Both the position numbers and the translations under genes were made by a program. From contig JANQAB010000006.1 of assembly GCA_024707265.1 (NCBI GenBank), positions 253,001-317,000 of the forward strand: a stretch of DNA of 64,000 nucleotides, written 5' to 3'. Positions 46,185-54,756 of this stretch are shown in pieces. The stretch comes from Sporocytophaga sp. (lineage in GTDB: Bacteria > Bacteroidota > Bacteroidia > Cytophagales > Cytophagaceae). Below the pieces are notes generated by a model, which was given only the letters and a program-made list of their open reading frames with translations, had not been told where the DNA came from and did no database searches. Each line of letters starts with the position of its first letter. Positions within the stretch are counted from its first letter, which is position 1.

Positions 46185-46215
46185 AAAAAATCCGGTCATA
46201 TTGGCCGGATTTTTT
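46185..46215 (+). terminator. Terminator of the OmpA-family gene
   Basis: Thirteen-bp stem AAAAAATCCGGTC / GGCCGGATTTTTT with one G-T pair and a 5-base loop, 26 bases past the stop codon. The flanking A and T runs allow it to work in both directions. Confidence 0.88.
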
Positions 46216-46229
46216 ATTATAGATCATCA

Positions 46230-46257
46230 GTACTTTCAGCTTTGTACTTTCAACTTT
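46230..46257 (-). repeat. Heptamer repeat array G (4 units) abutting the ald stop codon
   Basis: Four exact 7-bp units reading on the minus strand AAAGTTG, AAAGTAC, AAAGCTG, AAAGTAC. The first starts on the base next to the TAG of the alanine dehydrogenase gene (46258-46260). Confidence 0.8.
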
Positions 46258-47478
46258 CTAAAATCTGGCAGCTAAGATCAATTTCATATCCTTATACTTC
46301 ATATTAAACTTCTTAGCTATGTAAGGATTGGTAAGACTCCCTTTATAGGAATAAACTCCTTTCATGAACCATTCTTTGGAATAAATCAACTCCTCAGTCC
46401 CTCCTTTTTTAGCGATCTGCAAAATAATAGGAGTAAAAATATTACTTAATGCTGTCGTCGCTGTTCTGGCAACTCTTGATGCAATATTTGGAACACAATA
46501 GTGGATCACATCATACTTCCTGAAGATAGGGTTTTTATGACTGGTAACCCTGCTTGTTTCAAAGCAACCACCCTGATCAATACTTACATCGATAATCACT
46601 GAATTGGGCATCATTTCAGCCACCATATCCTCTGTGACTACGCATGGACTTCCCTCGTCAGACCTTAGAGAGCCTATCACTACATCCGCCTCCCGTAACT
46701 CTTTTCTTAAAGTAATAGTATCTATTGTAGAAGTATAAATCTGAAGCCCCAAATCATGTTTTAATCTTCTGAGTTTATAAACCTGATTGTCAAAAATTTT
46801 CACCTCACATCCTAATCCTGCTGCAGCACGAACTGCATATTCTGCAACAGTGCCAGCTCCGAGAATAACCACTTTTGTAGGCGGCACACCTGTAATTCCG
46901 CCTAATATGACTCCCTTTCCATTTTTGCTATTGAGATATTCGGCCGCAATAAGCATAACAGTACTGCCTGCTATTTCACTCATAGCTCTAACCACAGGCA
47001 TTCCACCCACCTTATCTTCAATAAATTCAAAGCCAAGCGCGATCAGCTTTTGTTTGTTGATAGCCTGTAGAAGTTCCGGAGTAAGCGTAGAAATCTGAAG
47101 TGCAGAAAACAACGTGCTCCCTGGCTTCATCATACTGATTTCCTGTATAGTTGGCGGTTCAATCTTCAATACAATATTAGACTGAAATACTTCCTGTGAT
47201 GAATAAGCTATTTTTGCGCCGGCATCACTGTATTCGTTATCAGAATATTTTGCAGATACACCGGCACCTGTTTCGACCACCACATCGTGACCATTGTTAA
47301 CCAACAATGCTACAGCCTCGGGAGTGAGACACACCCTATTTTCCAGATCCTGTACCTCCTTGGGAATACCAATATTAAGACGGGTTATACCTTCAGGAAT
47401 TTTCAATAATGCCTCCTGAGGATATAAGGCATGTTCTTTTGCCAGAGCTTCAATACCCGATTTTAAGCTGCTTTTCAT
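46258..47478 (-). CDS. Alanine dehydrogenase family protein
   Basis: 406 residues of the alanine dehydrogenase/transhydrogenase (PNT) family. The N-terminal catalytic domain has LNIGIPKEVQDLENRVCLTPE and VVVETGAGVSAKYSD; the Rossmann domain has VVILGAGTVAEYAVRAAAGLGCEV (GxGxxG). Alanine dehydrogenase interconverts alanine and pyruvate with NAD. The extra 30 residues before the usual start and the lack of a transhydrogenase beta gene fit the Bacteroidota branch, whose exact substrate I cannot confirm. It overlaps the tsaE stop codon by 4 bases. Confidence 0.85.
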   Translation of the reverse strand: MKSSLKSGIEALAKEHALYPQEALLKIPEGITRLNIGIPKEVQDLENRVCLTPEAVALLVNNGHDVVVETGAGVSAKYSDNEYSDAGAKIAYSSQEVFQSNIVLKIEPPTIQEISMMKPGSTLFSALQISTLTPELLQAINKQKLIALGFEFIEDKVGGMPVVRAMSEIAGSTVMLIAAEYLNSKNGKGVILGGITGVPPTKVVILGAGTVAEYAVRAAAGLGCEVKIFDNQVYKLRRLKHDLGLQIYTSTIDTITLRKELREADVVIGSLRSDEGSPCVVTEDMVAEMMPNSVIIDVSIDQGGCFETSRVTSHKNPIFRKYDVIHYCVPNIASRVARTATTALSNIFTPIILQIAKKGGTEELIYSKEWFMKGVYSYKGSLTNPYIAKKFNMKYKDMKLILAARF

Positions 47479-47918
47479 GTTTTAGAAAGATGAAAAATTC
47501 TTTGTTGATTATTATCTACTTTTAGAGAAATTCTTAAATGATGTGGAGGAATAAGAGATTCTATTTTTGAAGGCCACTCAATAAGACAAATATTTCCTGA
47601 AGAAAAATACTCTTCACTGCCAATATCAAGTGCTTCAGTTTCACTTTTTAATCTGTAAAAATCGAAATGGTAAATGCTATTGCTGTTAGCTCCAAGATAT
47701 TCATTTACCAGAGCAAAAGTAGGACTACTTACATTTTCAGATACGCCAAGCCCTTTACAAATTTCCTTTATTAAAGTTGTCTTTCCTGCTCCAATCTCGC
47801 CTTCGAACAGCCATACTTTCTCCACATCGGCAAATTTAATTATTTCCGCAGCTACCTGTTTAAGTTCAGAAAGGTCCGTGCTTTGTAAAATTTTAATAGG
47901 TTGTATACTTTCTCCCAT
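47475..47918 (-). CDS. tsaE: tRNA threonylcarbamoyladenosine biosynthesis ATPase TsaE
   Basis: 147 residues. P-loop FEGEIGAGKTTLIKEICKGLG (Walker A) and the pocket residues NVSSPTFALVNEY, IYHFDFYRL and ICLIEWPSKIE are all family marks. TsaE works with TsaB and TsaD to make the t6A modification at position 37 of ANN-decoding tRNAs. The 4-base overlap with the alanine dehydrogenase gene points to co-translation. It is separated from porX by a hairpin. Confidence 0.93.
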   Translation of the reverse strand: MGESIQPIKILQSTDLSELKQVAAEIIKFADVEKVWLFEGEIGAGKTTLIKEICKGLGVSENVSSPTFALVNEYLGANSNSIYHFDFYRLKSETEALDIGSEEYFSSGNICLIEWPSKIESLIPPHHLRISLKVDNNQQRIFHLSKT

Positions 47919-47934
47919 GAATCACTTGAAAGAA

Positions 47935-47982
47935 GAATTGTCTGGTCGGTAAATTTACAAAAATTTATCAACCAGACAATTC
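47935..47982 (-). terminator. Hairpin between porX and tsaE
   Basis: Perfect 12-bp arms GAATTGTCTGGT / ACCAGACAATTC (47935-47946 and 47971-47982) with an inner AT stem. It lies 22 bases past the porX stop codon on the minus strand. The T tail is weak, so it may end transcription only partly or protect the 3' end. Confidence 0.7.
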
Positions 47983-48003
47983 ATTTACTTCACCAACTAA
48001 ACC

Positions 48004-49558
48004 CTACTTTGGAGACAAGGTTATAAAAGGAATGATCATTTCTTCCAAAGAAACACCTCCATGCTGGAAAGTATCTTTGTAGTAATTGACATAATAATTA
48101 TAGTTATTCGGATAGGCAAAGAAATAATCTTCAATTGTAAATACGTAAGCTGTAGAAACATTTCTTTTAGGGAGAAACATACGCTCAGGCTTTCTGCAGA
48201 CATATACATCCTTTTCATCAAAGCCCAGGTTTTTCCCCTGCTTATATCTCAGGTTAGTATTAGTGCTTTTATCTCCGATTATCTTAAATGGTTTTTTTAC
48301 CCTTATTGTGCCGTGATCTGTAGTAATGATCACTCTCCCTTTTTTCTCAGCAATCCTTTTTAAAGCTTCCAGCAATGGAGAATGCTGAAACCAGGAGTTG
48401 GTTAATGATCTATAGGCTGATTCGTCAGGTGCAAGCTCTCTTACCATTGCCATATCCGTTCGGGCATGAGACAGCATATCGACAAAGTTGTAGACAATCA
48501 CATTCAACTTATTGTTCATTAGGTTGTTGATATTATCCAACAAAGTTTTGCCGTGAGTAATATTGATAATTTTATTATAGGAGCTCTTGATATCAAGTTT
48601 GTTTCTTCCTAACTGAGCCTTTAAAAGCTCTTCCTCAAAATTATTTTTCCCCTCCTCTTCTTCGTCACTAACCCAATACTGAGGAAATTTTTTCTCTATT
48701 TCAGAAGGCAGCAATCCTGAAAAAAATTGCATTTCTGGCATAAGCAGTAGTCGTAGGTAAAATTGAATAATAGTTAGTTTCTTCATCCACGTTAAAATAG
48801 GTATTAATGGTAGACTCCAGAACCTTCCATTGATCGTATCTGAGATTATCGATAAGGATAAAAAACAAAGGTTGGTCTTTTTCCAAAAGAGGAAAGACCT
48901 TCTTCTTCATAATCTGATGAGAAAGAACAGGTTTGGAAGAACCTGCATCATTTAACCATGACTCATAATTATCAATAATAAAATCAGCAAAGTTCTTGTT
49001 GGCTTCACTCTTCTGCATATCGATAATATCCTTCATACTTTTGTTTTCGGTATTATCAATCTCTAACTCCCAATAAACCAACTTTTTGTATATCTCAGCC
49101 CACTCCTCATGCCCGATGCGATCGTTATAAGCCATGCTAAGATTTCTGAAATCCTGCTGATAACCGATATTGGTTTTCTCGGTAACAAGTCTTTTATTAT
49201 CCAATATCTTTTTGATACTCAATAATATTTGATTAGGATTTAATGGTTTAATGAGGTAGTCGGCAATTTTGCTTCCAATGGCCTCCTCCATAATATGTTC
49301 CTCTTCACTCTTAGTGATCATGATTACCGGAAGATTGGGCTTTATTGCTTTTATCTGACTTAATGTTTCCAGGCCGGTCATTCCCGGCATATTTTCATCA
49401 AGAAAGACGATATCATATTTTTCTTCATTACATTTCTCTAATGCATCTGCGCCACTGGGCACAGGAGTCACATCATAGCCTTTATTATTAAGAAAAATTA
49501 TGTGGGGTTTAAGTAGATCTATTTCATCGTCCGCCCATAAAATATTATATCTTTGCAT
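48004..49558 (-). CDS. porX: PorX, response regulator with PglZ domain (type IX secretion control), frameshifted
   Basis: From MQRYNILWADDEIDLLKPHI (start 49558; an ATG at 49579 adds seven residues) a receiver domain (1-125) has phospho-acceptor DIVFLDENMPGM and YLIKPLNPNQ. After a helical linker comes a PglZ domain of the alkaline phosphatase superfamily: FFILIDNLRYDQW and, after the break, IITTDHGTIRVKKP. The frame fails in a T7 run (A7 on the plus strand, 48720-48726) after ARNAIF; dropping one T restores SGLLPSEIEKKFPQYW and gives 517 residues. In Porphyromonas and Flavobacterium, PorX acts with kinase PorY and factor SigP to control type IX secretion. porY is not in the window. Confidence 0.9.
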
Positions 49559-49628
49559 AGAATTAAAATTCGTAAACACTAAAAGTACATTAAATCCTTA
49601 TCAATAAGTTTCGTTAACTTAAAAAGTT

Positions 49629-50858
49629 TTGAATAAGAAGAAAATATTCAACGATCCGGTTTACGGATTTATTACAATTCCCGGAAGTTTCATTTTTGAT
49701 ATAATAGAGCATCCCTATTTTCAGCGATTGCGAAGAATAAAGCAGTTAGGACTTACTGACCTTGTTTATCCAGGAGCTCTCCATACCAGGTTTCATCATG
49801 CCCTCGGAGCTATGCATTTAATGGGTATGGCCTTGAACAGATTAAGAAGCCGCGGGCATCAGATATCAGAAGAAGAAAAAGAAGCCGCTTTGGCTGCCAT
49901 ACTGTTGCATGATATTGGTCATGGCCCTTTCTCACATGCCCTGGAGAAAACCCTGCTTTCTCATATAGCCCATGAAAAGCTTTCTTACCTTATTATGGAA
50001 AAGCTGAATAAAGAGTTTAATGGGAAACTAGATCTTACCATAAAAATGTTTCTCAACTTATACGAGCGGAAATTTTTCCATCAACTTATTTCAAGCCAGC
50101 TCGATATGGATAGAATGGACTACCTTAAGAGAGACAGCTTTTTTACCGGAGTTATGGAAGGTACTATTGGAGCTGACAGGATCATTAAAATGCTGGATAT
50201 CATTGATGACGAATTAGTTATAGAAGAAAAAGGAATTTATAGCATTGAAAATTTCCTATCATCCAGAAGACTGATGTACTGGCAGGTTTATTTGCACAAA
50301 ACAACCGTGTGTGCAGAAAAAATGCTGATTCAGATAATAAGGAGAGCTCAGCATTTATCTCTGGCTGGGGAAAACTTATTTGCGTCAGAGGCATTAAATG
50401 TTTTCCTTCAGCAAAAAATAACACTGGAAGATTTTACTCAAAATCATCTCTATCTTGAAGCTTTTACCAGCCTCGATGATTATGACTTGTGGGGAGCAAT
50501 CAAAATTTGGAAAAATCATAAAGACCCGGTATTGTCGTTATTATGCAACCAGCTATTAGAAAGAAAGTTATTCCGAATTGAAATATCAAGAACTCAATTT
50601 GAAGAAGAGAAGATTGAGCAATTAAAAAAAGAAGTAGTTAAAAATCTAGGATTACCTGAAGATAATTCGGAATACTTTGTTGTAAATGGAGTTTTAAGAA
50701 ATAGAGCATATCTTCCGGTAAGCAATAAAATAAATGTTCTTACAAAAAAGGGACAAGTATTAGATGTCGCCCAGGCATCTGATCTTCCCAACATAAAGGC
50801 TATAAGTAAAATAGTAAAAAAACATTATTTATGCTGGCCTAAAAATGTATCTTTGTAA
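49629..50858 (+). CDS. HD-domain phosphohydrolase (dNTPase-like)
   Basis: 409 residues from a TTG start (MNKKKIFNDPVYGFITIP), the normal opening of this family. The metal-binding HD domain is intact: RFHHALGAMHLMG, then LLHDIGHGPFSHALE (HD pair) and SSQLDMDRMDYLKRD with the last Asp. The family hydrolyses deoxynucleoside triphosphates or related phosphates. No signal peptide. It is divergent from porX and runs into the lipid A operon after 37 bases, with which it may be partly co-transcribed. Confidence 0.87.
   Translation: MNKKKIFNDPVYGFITIPGSFIFDIIEHPYFQRLRRIKQLGLTDLVYPGALHTRFHHALGAMHLMGMALNRLRSRGHQISEEEKEAALAAILLHDIGHGPFSHALEKTLLSHIAHEKLSYLIMEKLNKEFNGKLDLTIKMFLNLYERKFFHQLISSQLDMDRMDYLKRDSFFTGVMEGTIGADRIIKMLDIIDDELVIEEKGIYSIENFLSSRRLMYWQVYLHKTTVCAEKMLIQIIRRAQHLSLAGENLFASEALNVFLQQKITLEDFTQNHLYLEAFTSLDDYDLWGAIKIWKNHKDPVLSLLCNQLLERKLFRIEISRTQFEEEKIEQLKKEVVKNLGLPEDNSEYFVVNGVLRNRAYLPVSNKINVLTKKGQVLDVAQASDLPNIKAISKIVKKHYLCWPKNVSL
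50848..50855 (+). promoter_or_regulatory. Candidate -7 box for the lipid A operon
   Basis: TATCTTTG matches TAnnTTTG and lies 40 bases before the lpxD ATG, overlapping the last codons of the HD gene. It would let lpxD be expressed apart from the HD gene. Confidence 0.42.
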
Positions 50859-50895
50859 GATGGTTCATAGTTAATAATTTGTTTAAATTAGTTTA

Positions 50896-51936
50896 ATGGA
50901 ATTTACAACAGGACAGATTGCCCATTTAATTGGGGGAGAAGTCAAAGGAAGTGATAACCTGAAAATCAGCAAACTGGCAAAAATTCAAGAAGGTCAGGAA
51001 GGTTGTATTTCCTTTTTATCCAATTTAAAATACGAACCTTATTTATATACCACTCAAGCTTCCGCTGTTATAGTAGACAAGAAATTTGTTCCCAAAAGCG
51101 AAGTTAAAACCACTTTAATTCTAGTTGACGATCCCTATTCCAGTTTCACTACATTACTCGAAGAATATCACAAATTCATTAGTTTTATGAAAACCGGTGT
51201 GGAAAACCCGTCTTATATCGGCCAAAATTCCACCACAGGAGAGAATATTTATCGCGGAGCTTTTTCCTACGTAGGGAGCAACTGTAAAATCGGTAAAAAT
51301 GTAAAAATTTATCCTCAGGCTTATATTGGAGATAATGTTACAATTGGTGACAATACCATTATATTTCCCGGAGTAAAAATTTATTCTGATTCAAAAATCG
51401 GAAGCTATTGTACATTTCATTCAGGTTCTGTAATAGGTAGCGATGGTTTTGGATTTGCACCGCAACCGGATGGTACTTACAAAACCATTCCTCAGGTAGG
51501 TAATGTAATTATTGGAAATCATGTAGACATTGGAGCCAATACTGTTATAGATTGTGCAACCATGGGATCAACAGTAATTCATGATGGTGTAAAACTTGAC
51601 AATCTGATTCAGATTGCACACAATGTTGAAATTGGCAAAAACACAGTGGTCGCTGCACAATCCGGAATTTCAGGATCTACCCAAATAGGAGAAAACTGTG
51701 TTATTGCTGGTCAAGTAGGAATTGTTGGACACATCACACTGGCAAATAAAACTAGCGTAGGAGCTCAATCGGGTGTTGGCAAATCGGTAACAACAGAAGG
51801 GACTGCCATACACGGATCCCCTGCATTTGATTATAAAAAATTTCTGAAATCCAGCAGTGTTTTCAGAAAACTTCCGGATTTGCAAAAAAGAATTGAGGAA
51901 CTTGAGGAAAAAATTATAAATTTGCCGACTTTATAA
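50896..51936 (+). CDS. lpxD: UDP-3-O-acylglucosamine N-acyltransferase (LpxD)
   Basis: 346 residues. N-terminal uridine-binding domain (1-100: TGQIAHLIGGEVKGS and GCISFLSNLKYEPYL), then a left-handed beta helix of hexapeptide repeats (IGKNVKIYPQAYIGDNVTIG) with the catalytic His in QIAHNVEIGKNTV, and a C-terminal helix. It adds the second acyl chain in lipid A synthesis, third step. First gene of the lpxD-lpxC/fabZ-lpxA run, 6 bases before the next ATG. Confidence 0.95.
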   Translation: MEFTTGQIAHLIGGEVKGSDNLKISKLAKIQEGQEGCISFLSNLKYEPYLYTTQASAVIVDKKFVPKSEVKTTLILVDDPYSSFTTLLEEYHKFISFMKTGVENPSYIGQNSTTGENIYRGAFSYVGSNCKIGKNVKIYPQAYIGDNVTIGDNTIIFPGVKIYSDSKIGSYCTFHSGSVIGSDGFGFAPQPDGTYKTIPQVGNVIIGNHVDIGANTVIDCATMGSTVIHDGVKLDNLIQIAHNVEIGKNTVVAAQSGISGSTQIGENCVIAGQVGIVGHITLANKTSVGAQSGVGKSVTTEGTAIHGSPAFDYKKFLKSSSVFRKLPDLQKRIEELEEKIINLPTL

Positions 51937-51942
51937 GGTTAA

Positions 51943-53349
51943 ATGAACGTAAAACAGCATACCATCAAGAGTCCCGTATCTATTTCAGGAGTAGGATTAC
52001 ATACAGGAGTAAAAGTTAACATGACTTTTGTACCTGCGCCACCCAATCACGGGATTGTTTTTCAAAGGGTTGATCTTGAGAACCAACCTATTGTTGAAGC
52101 AGACGTCGACTATGTAGTTGACCTATCAAGAGGAACCACAATTGAAAAAAATGGAGCAAGAGTAAGTACAGTAGAGCATACGCTTGCTGCACTAATGGGA
52201 TTGCAGATCGATAATGTTCTCATTCAGATTGATGGTCCTGAAACCCCGATAATGGATGGAAGCTCTCAGCCTTTTGTGGAAGCATTGGAGACTGTTGGTT
52301 TTCAGGAGCAAAATGCATTAAGAAACTTCTTTGAAGTTCCTCATAGCATCTTCTATAAAGACAATGAAAAGAACATAGAAATTGCAGCTCTTCCACTTGA
52401 TGATTACAGAGTTACCGTAATGGTAGACTATAATTCACCAGTCTTAGGAAGTCAGCATGCTTCACTCACCAATATCAATCAGTTTTCTAAAGAAATTGCT
52501 TCCTGTAGAACTTTCTGCTTCCTTCATGAACTGGAAATGCTTCAGAAACAAAATCTTATCAAAGGTGGAGACCTGAACAATGCCATTGTAATTGTTGACA
52601 GAGTTGTACAAGATCATGAGCTGGAGCACCTTGCAAAATTATTTAATAAGGAAAAAGTAGAGGTTAAGAAAGAAGGTATTCTTAATAACCTTGAATTACG
52701 TTATAAAAATGAACCTGCGAGACACAAGCTGCTTGATGTAATCGGAGATCTTGCTCTTGTAGGAAGGCCATTAAAGGCTCAAATCCTGGCAGCCCGCCCA
52801 GGACATGCTGCGAACGTAGCATTTGCTAAAAAAATTAAAAAAATCATGAAAGAGGCATCTAAAAATCAGATCCCTCATTATGATCCAAACATGCCTCCTG
52901 TACTTGATGTAAATCAAATATATAAGGCATTACCTCACAGATATCCGTTCAAGCTAGTTGATAAAATATTTTATCTGGACGAGACTACAGTAGCAGGTAT
53001 CAAAAATGTAACCATCAATGAGCCATTTTTTCAGGGACACTTCCCTGGAAACCCTGTAATGCCAGGTGTAATGCAAATTGAAGCAATGGTTCAAACTGGC
53101 GGAATTTTAGTTTTAAATACAGTACCGGATCCTGACAACTATTGGACTTACTTCCTAAGTATAGAAAGCTGCAGATTCAAGAGATTTGTAGTACCCGGAG
53201 ATCAGATAATATTTAAGTGCGAGTTATTGGCTCCTATAAAAAGAGGAATTGCTAAAATGCAAGGGCAGGCATTTGTTGGTAATAATCTGGTATGTGAAGC
53301 AGTAATGTCTGCTAGTATTGTAAGGAAAGACACAGGAAAATCCCTATGA
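51943..53349 (+). CDS. lpxC/fabZ: LpxC-FabZ fusion: UDP-3-O-acyl-GlcNAc deacetylase and 3-hydroxyacyl-ACP dehydratase
   Basis: 468 residues with two enzymes. LpxC part (1-305): zinc ligand His in VEHTLAALMG, further ligands in RHKLLDVIGDLALVG and the catalytic His in RPGHAANV. FabZ part (about 318-468): LPHRYPFKLVDKIF with the active His and GHFPGNPVMPGVMQIEAM with the active Glu. LpxC performs the committed step of lipid A synthesis; FabZ dehydrates 3-hydroxyacyl-ACP, competing for the same precursor. The fusion is characteristic of Bacteroidota. Overlaps lpxA by 4 bases. Confidence 0.96.
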   Translation: MNVKQHTIKSPVSISGVGLHTGVKVNMTFVPAPPNHGIVFQRVDLENQPIVEADVDYVVDLSRGTTIEKNGARVSTVEHTLAALMGLQIDNVLIQIDGPETPIMDGSSQPFVEALETVGFQEQNALRNFFEVPHSIFYKDNEKNIEIAALPLDDYRVTVMVDYNSPVLGSQHASLTNINQFSKEIASCRTFCFLHELEMLQKQNLIKGGDLNNAIVIVDRVVQDHELEHLAKLFNKEKVEVKKEGILNNLELRYKNEPARHKLLDVIGDLALVGRPLKAQILAARPGHAANVAFAKKIKKIMKEASKNQIPHYDPNMPPVLDVNQIYKALPHRYPFKLVDKIFYLDETTVAGIKNVTINEPFFQGHFPGNPVMPGVMQIEAMVQTGGILVLNTVPDPDNYWTYFLSIESCRFKRFVVPGDQIIFKCELLAPIKRGIAKMQGQAFVGNNLVCEAVMSASIVRKDTGKSL

Positions 53350-54125
53350 ATCAACCTTTAGCTTATATACATCCTCAGGCAAAAATTGCCAGAAATGTTG
53401 TAATTGAGCCATTTTCGACAATTCATAAAAATGTTGAAATAGATGAAGGAACCTGGATTGGTCCGAATGTGACCATCATGGAAGGTGCCAGAATCGGTAA
53501 AAACGTTAAAATTTATCCTGGAGCTGTTATCTCTGCTCCTCCTCAGGATCTTAAATTCTCAGGAGAAGAAACCACAGCTATCATTGGCGATAATTGTGTT
53601 ATCAGAGAGTGTGTGACTGTCAACAGAGGTACTGTAGAAAAATACAAAACCGAAGTTGGCAAAAACTGCCTTCTAATGGCATATGTGCATGTTGCTCATG
53701 ATTGTATCATTGGTAATAATTGTATCCTGGCCAATTCAGTTCAGCTCGCAGGTCACGTAACTGTAGATGATTATGCTATAGTTGGCGGTTCCAGTGCTGT
53801 GCATCAGTTTGTAAGAATAGGAGCTCATGCTATGATCTCAGGAGGTTCGCTGGTAAGAAAAGACATACCTCCCTATACCAAGGCTGCCAGAGAACCACTA
53901 AGCTACTGTGGTATTAACTCTATCGGACTTAGAAGAAGGGGTTTCAGCAACGACAAGATCAATGAGATACAGGAAATATACAGGACTGTATATCTGAGAG
54001 GATATAACAATTCAAAAGCATTAGATCATATTGAAGTGAACTTTAGTTCTTCAAAAGAGAAAGATGAGATTGTAAATTTCATCCGTAGCTCCGATAGAGG
54101 TATTATGAAGGGGTTCAGTCAGTAA
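53346..54125 (+). CDS. lpxA: UDP-N-acetylglucosamine acyltransferase (LpxA)
   Basis: 259 residues, standard length. Left-handed beta helix of hexapeptide repeats (IGKNVKIYPGAVI), catalytic His in YVHVAHDCIIGNN, and a C-terminal helical domain with GLRRRGFSNDKINEIQEIY. First step of lipid A synthesis. Its ATG overlaps the lpxC/fabZ stop codon by 4 bases, so translation is coupled. The ABC ATPase gene follows 3 bases later. Confidence 0.96.
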   Translation: MNQPLAYIHPQAKIARNVVIEPFSTIHKNVEIDEGTWIGPNVTIMEGARIGKNVKIYPGAVISAPPQDLKFSGEETTAIIGDNCVIRECVTVNRGTVEKYKTEVGKNCLLMAYVHVAHDCIIGNNCILANSVQLAGHVTVDDYAIVGGSSAVHQFVRIGAHAMISGGSLVRKDIPPYTKAAREPLSYCGINSIGLRRRGFSNDKINEIQEIYRTVYLRGYNNSKALDHIEVNFSSSKEKDEIVNFIRSSDRGIMKGFSQ

Positions 54126-54128
54126 AAC

Positions 54129-54752
54129 ATGAATATTATCGCTGAAAATTTAGGCAAGAGATTTGACCGGAATTGGCTTTTCAGAAATCTTAACCTGAAT
54201 TTTCAGCAAAATAAATCCTATGCCATTACCGGCAGAAACGGCTCTGGAAAATCTACATTAGTTCAAATACTTGCCGGGCTTACTTCTCCGAATGAAGGAA
54301 AAGTAAAATATTTTTCAGATACCACAGAAATTTCTCCTGAGCATCTTTACCAAAAGCTCACTTTTACAGCCCCATATCAGGACCTAATTGAAGAATTAAC
54401 CCTGGGAGAAATAATAGATTTCCATCTTATATTTAAGAAATTCAAGAACAATCTTTCCAAAAAGGAATTTATTCAGATACTTGGCCTAGAAAAATCGTCT
54501 GATAAACAACTGACATATTTTTCATCAGGGATGAGGCAAAGGGTAAAACTTGGCTTTGCAATGTATACTGAATCTGAAATTCTTTTCCTGGATGAACCGA
54601 CAGTTAATCTTGATTCGGCAGGAATAAACTGGTATAAAACTGAAATTATCCAAAACATAAAGGATAGAATTGTGATTATCTGTTCAAATCAACCTTATGA
54701 ATACGACTTTTGTCATGAAATCATCAAGGTTGAGGATTTTCATAAATCCTGA
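54129..54752 (+). CDS. ABC transporter ATP-binding protein
   Basis: 207 residues, a single nucleotide-binding domain: Walker A in TGRNGSGKSTLV, Q-loop region FTAPYQDLIEELT, signature FSSGMRQRVKLGFAM, Walker B EILFLDEPTVNLD and the switch region ICSNQPYEYDF (Asn where His is usual). Cytoplasmic energy unit of an ABC system; no permease is obvious except the membrane protein encoded directly downstream, which has four to five spans. Position after lpxA suggests an envelope role; that is inference. Confidence 0.88.
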   Translation: MNIIAENLGKRFDRNWLFRNLNLNFQQNKSYAITGRNGSGKSTLVQILAGLTSPNEGKVKYFSDTTEISPEHLYQKLTFTAPYQDLIEELTLGEIIDFHLIFKKFKNNLSKKEFIQILGLEKSSDKQLTYFSSGMRQRVKLGFAMYTESEILFLDEPTVNLDSAGINWYKTEIIQNIKDRIVIICSNQPYEYDFCHEIIKVEDFHKS

Positions 54753-54756
54753 AAAT

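Noticed and set aside
48004..49558. PglZ domain as part of a BREX phage-defence system
   Set aside because: It is fused to a receiver domain as in PorX, and no BrxC, BrxL or methyltransferase gene is near.
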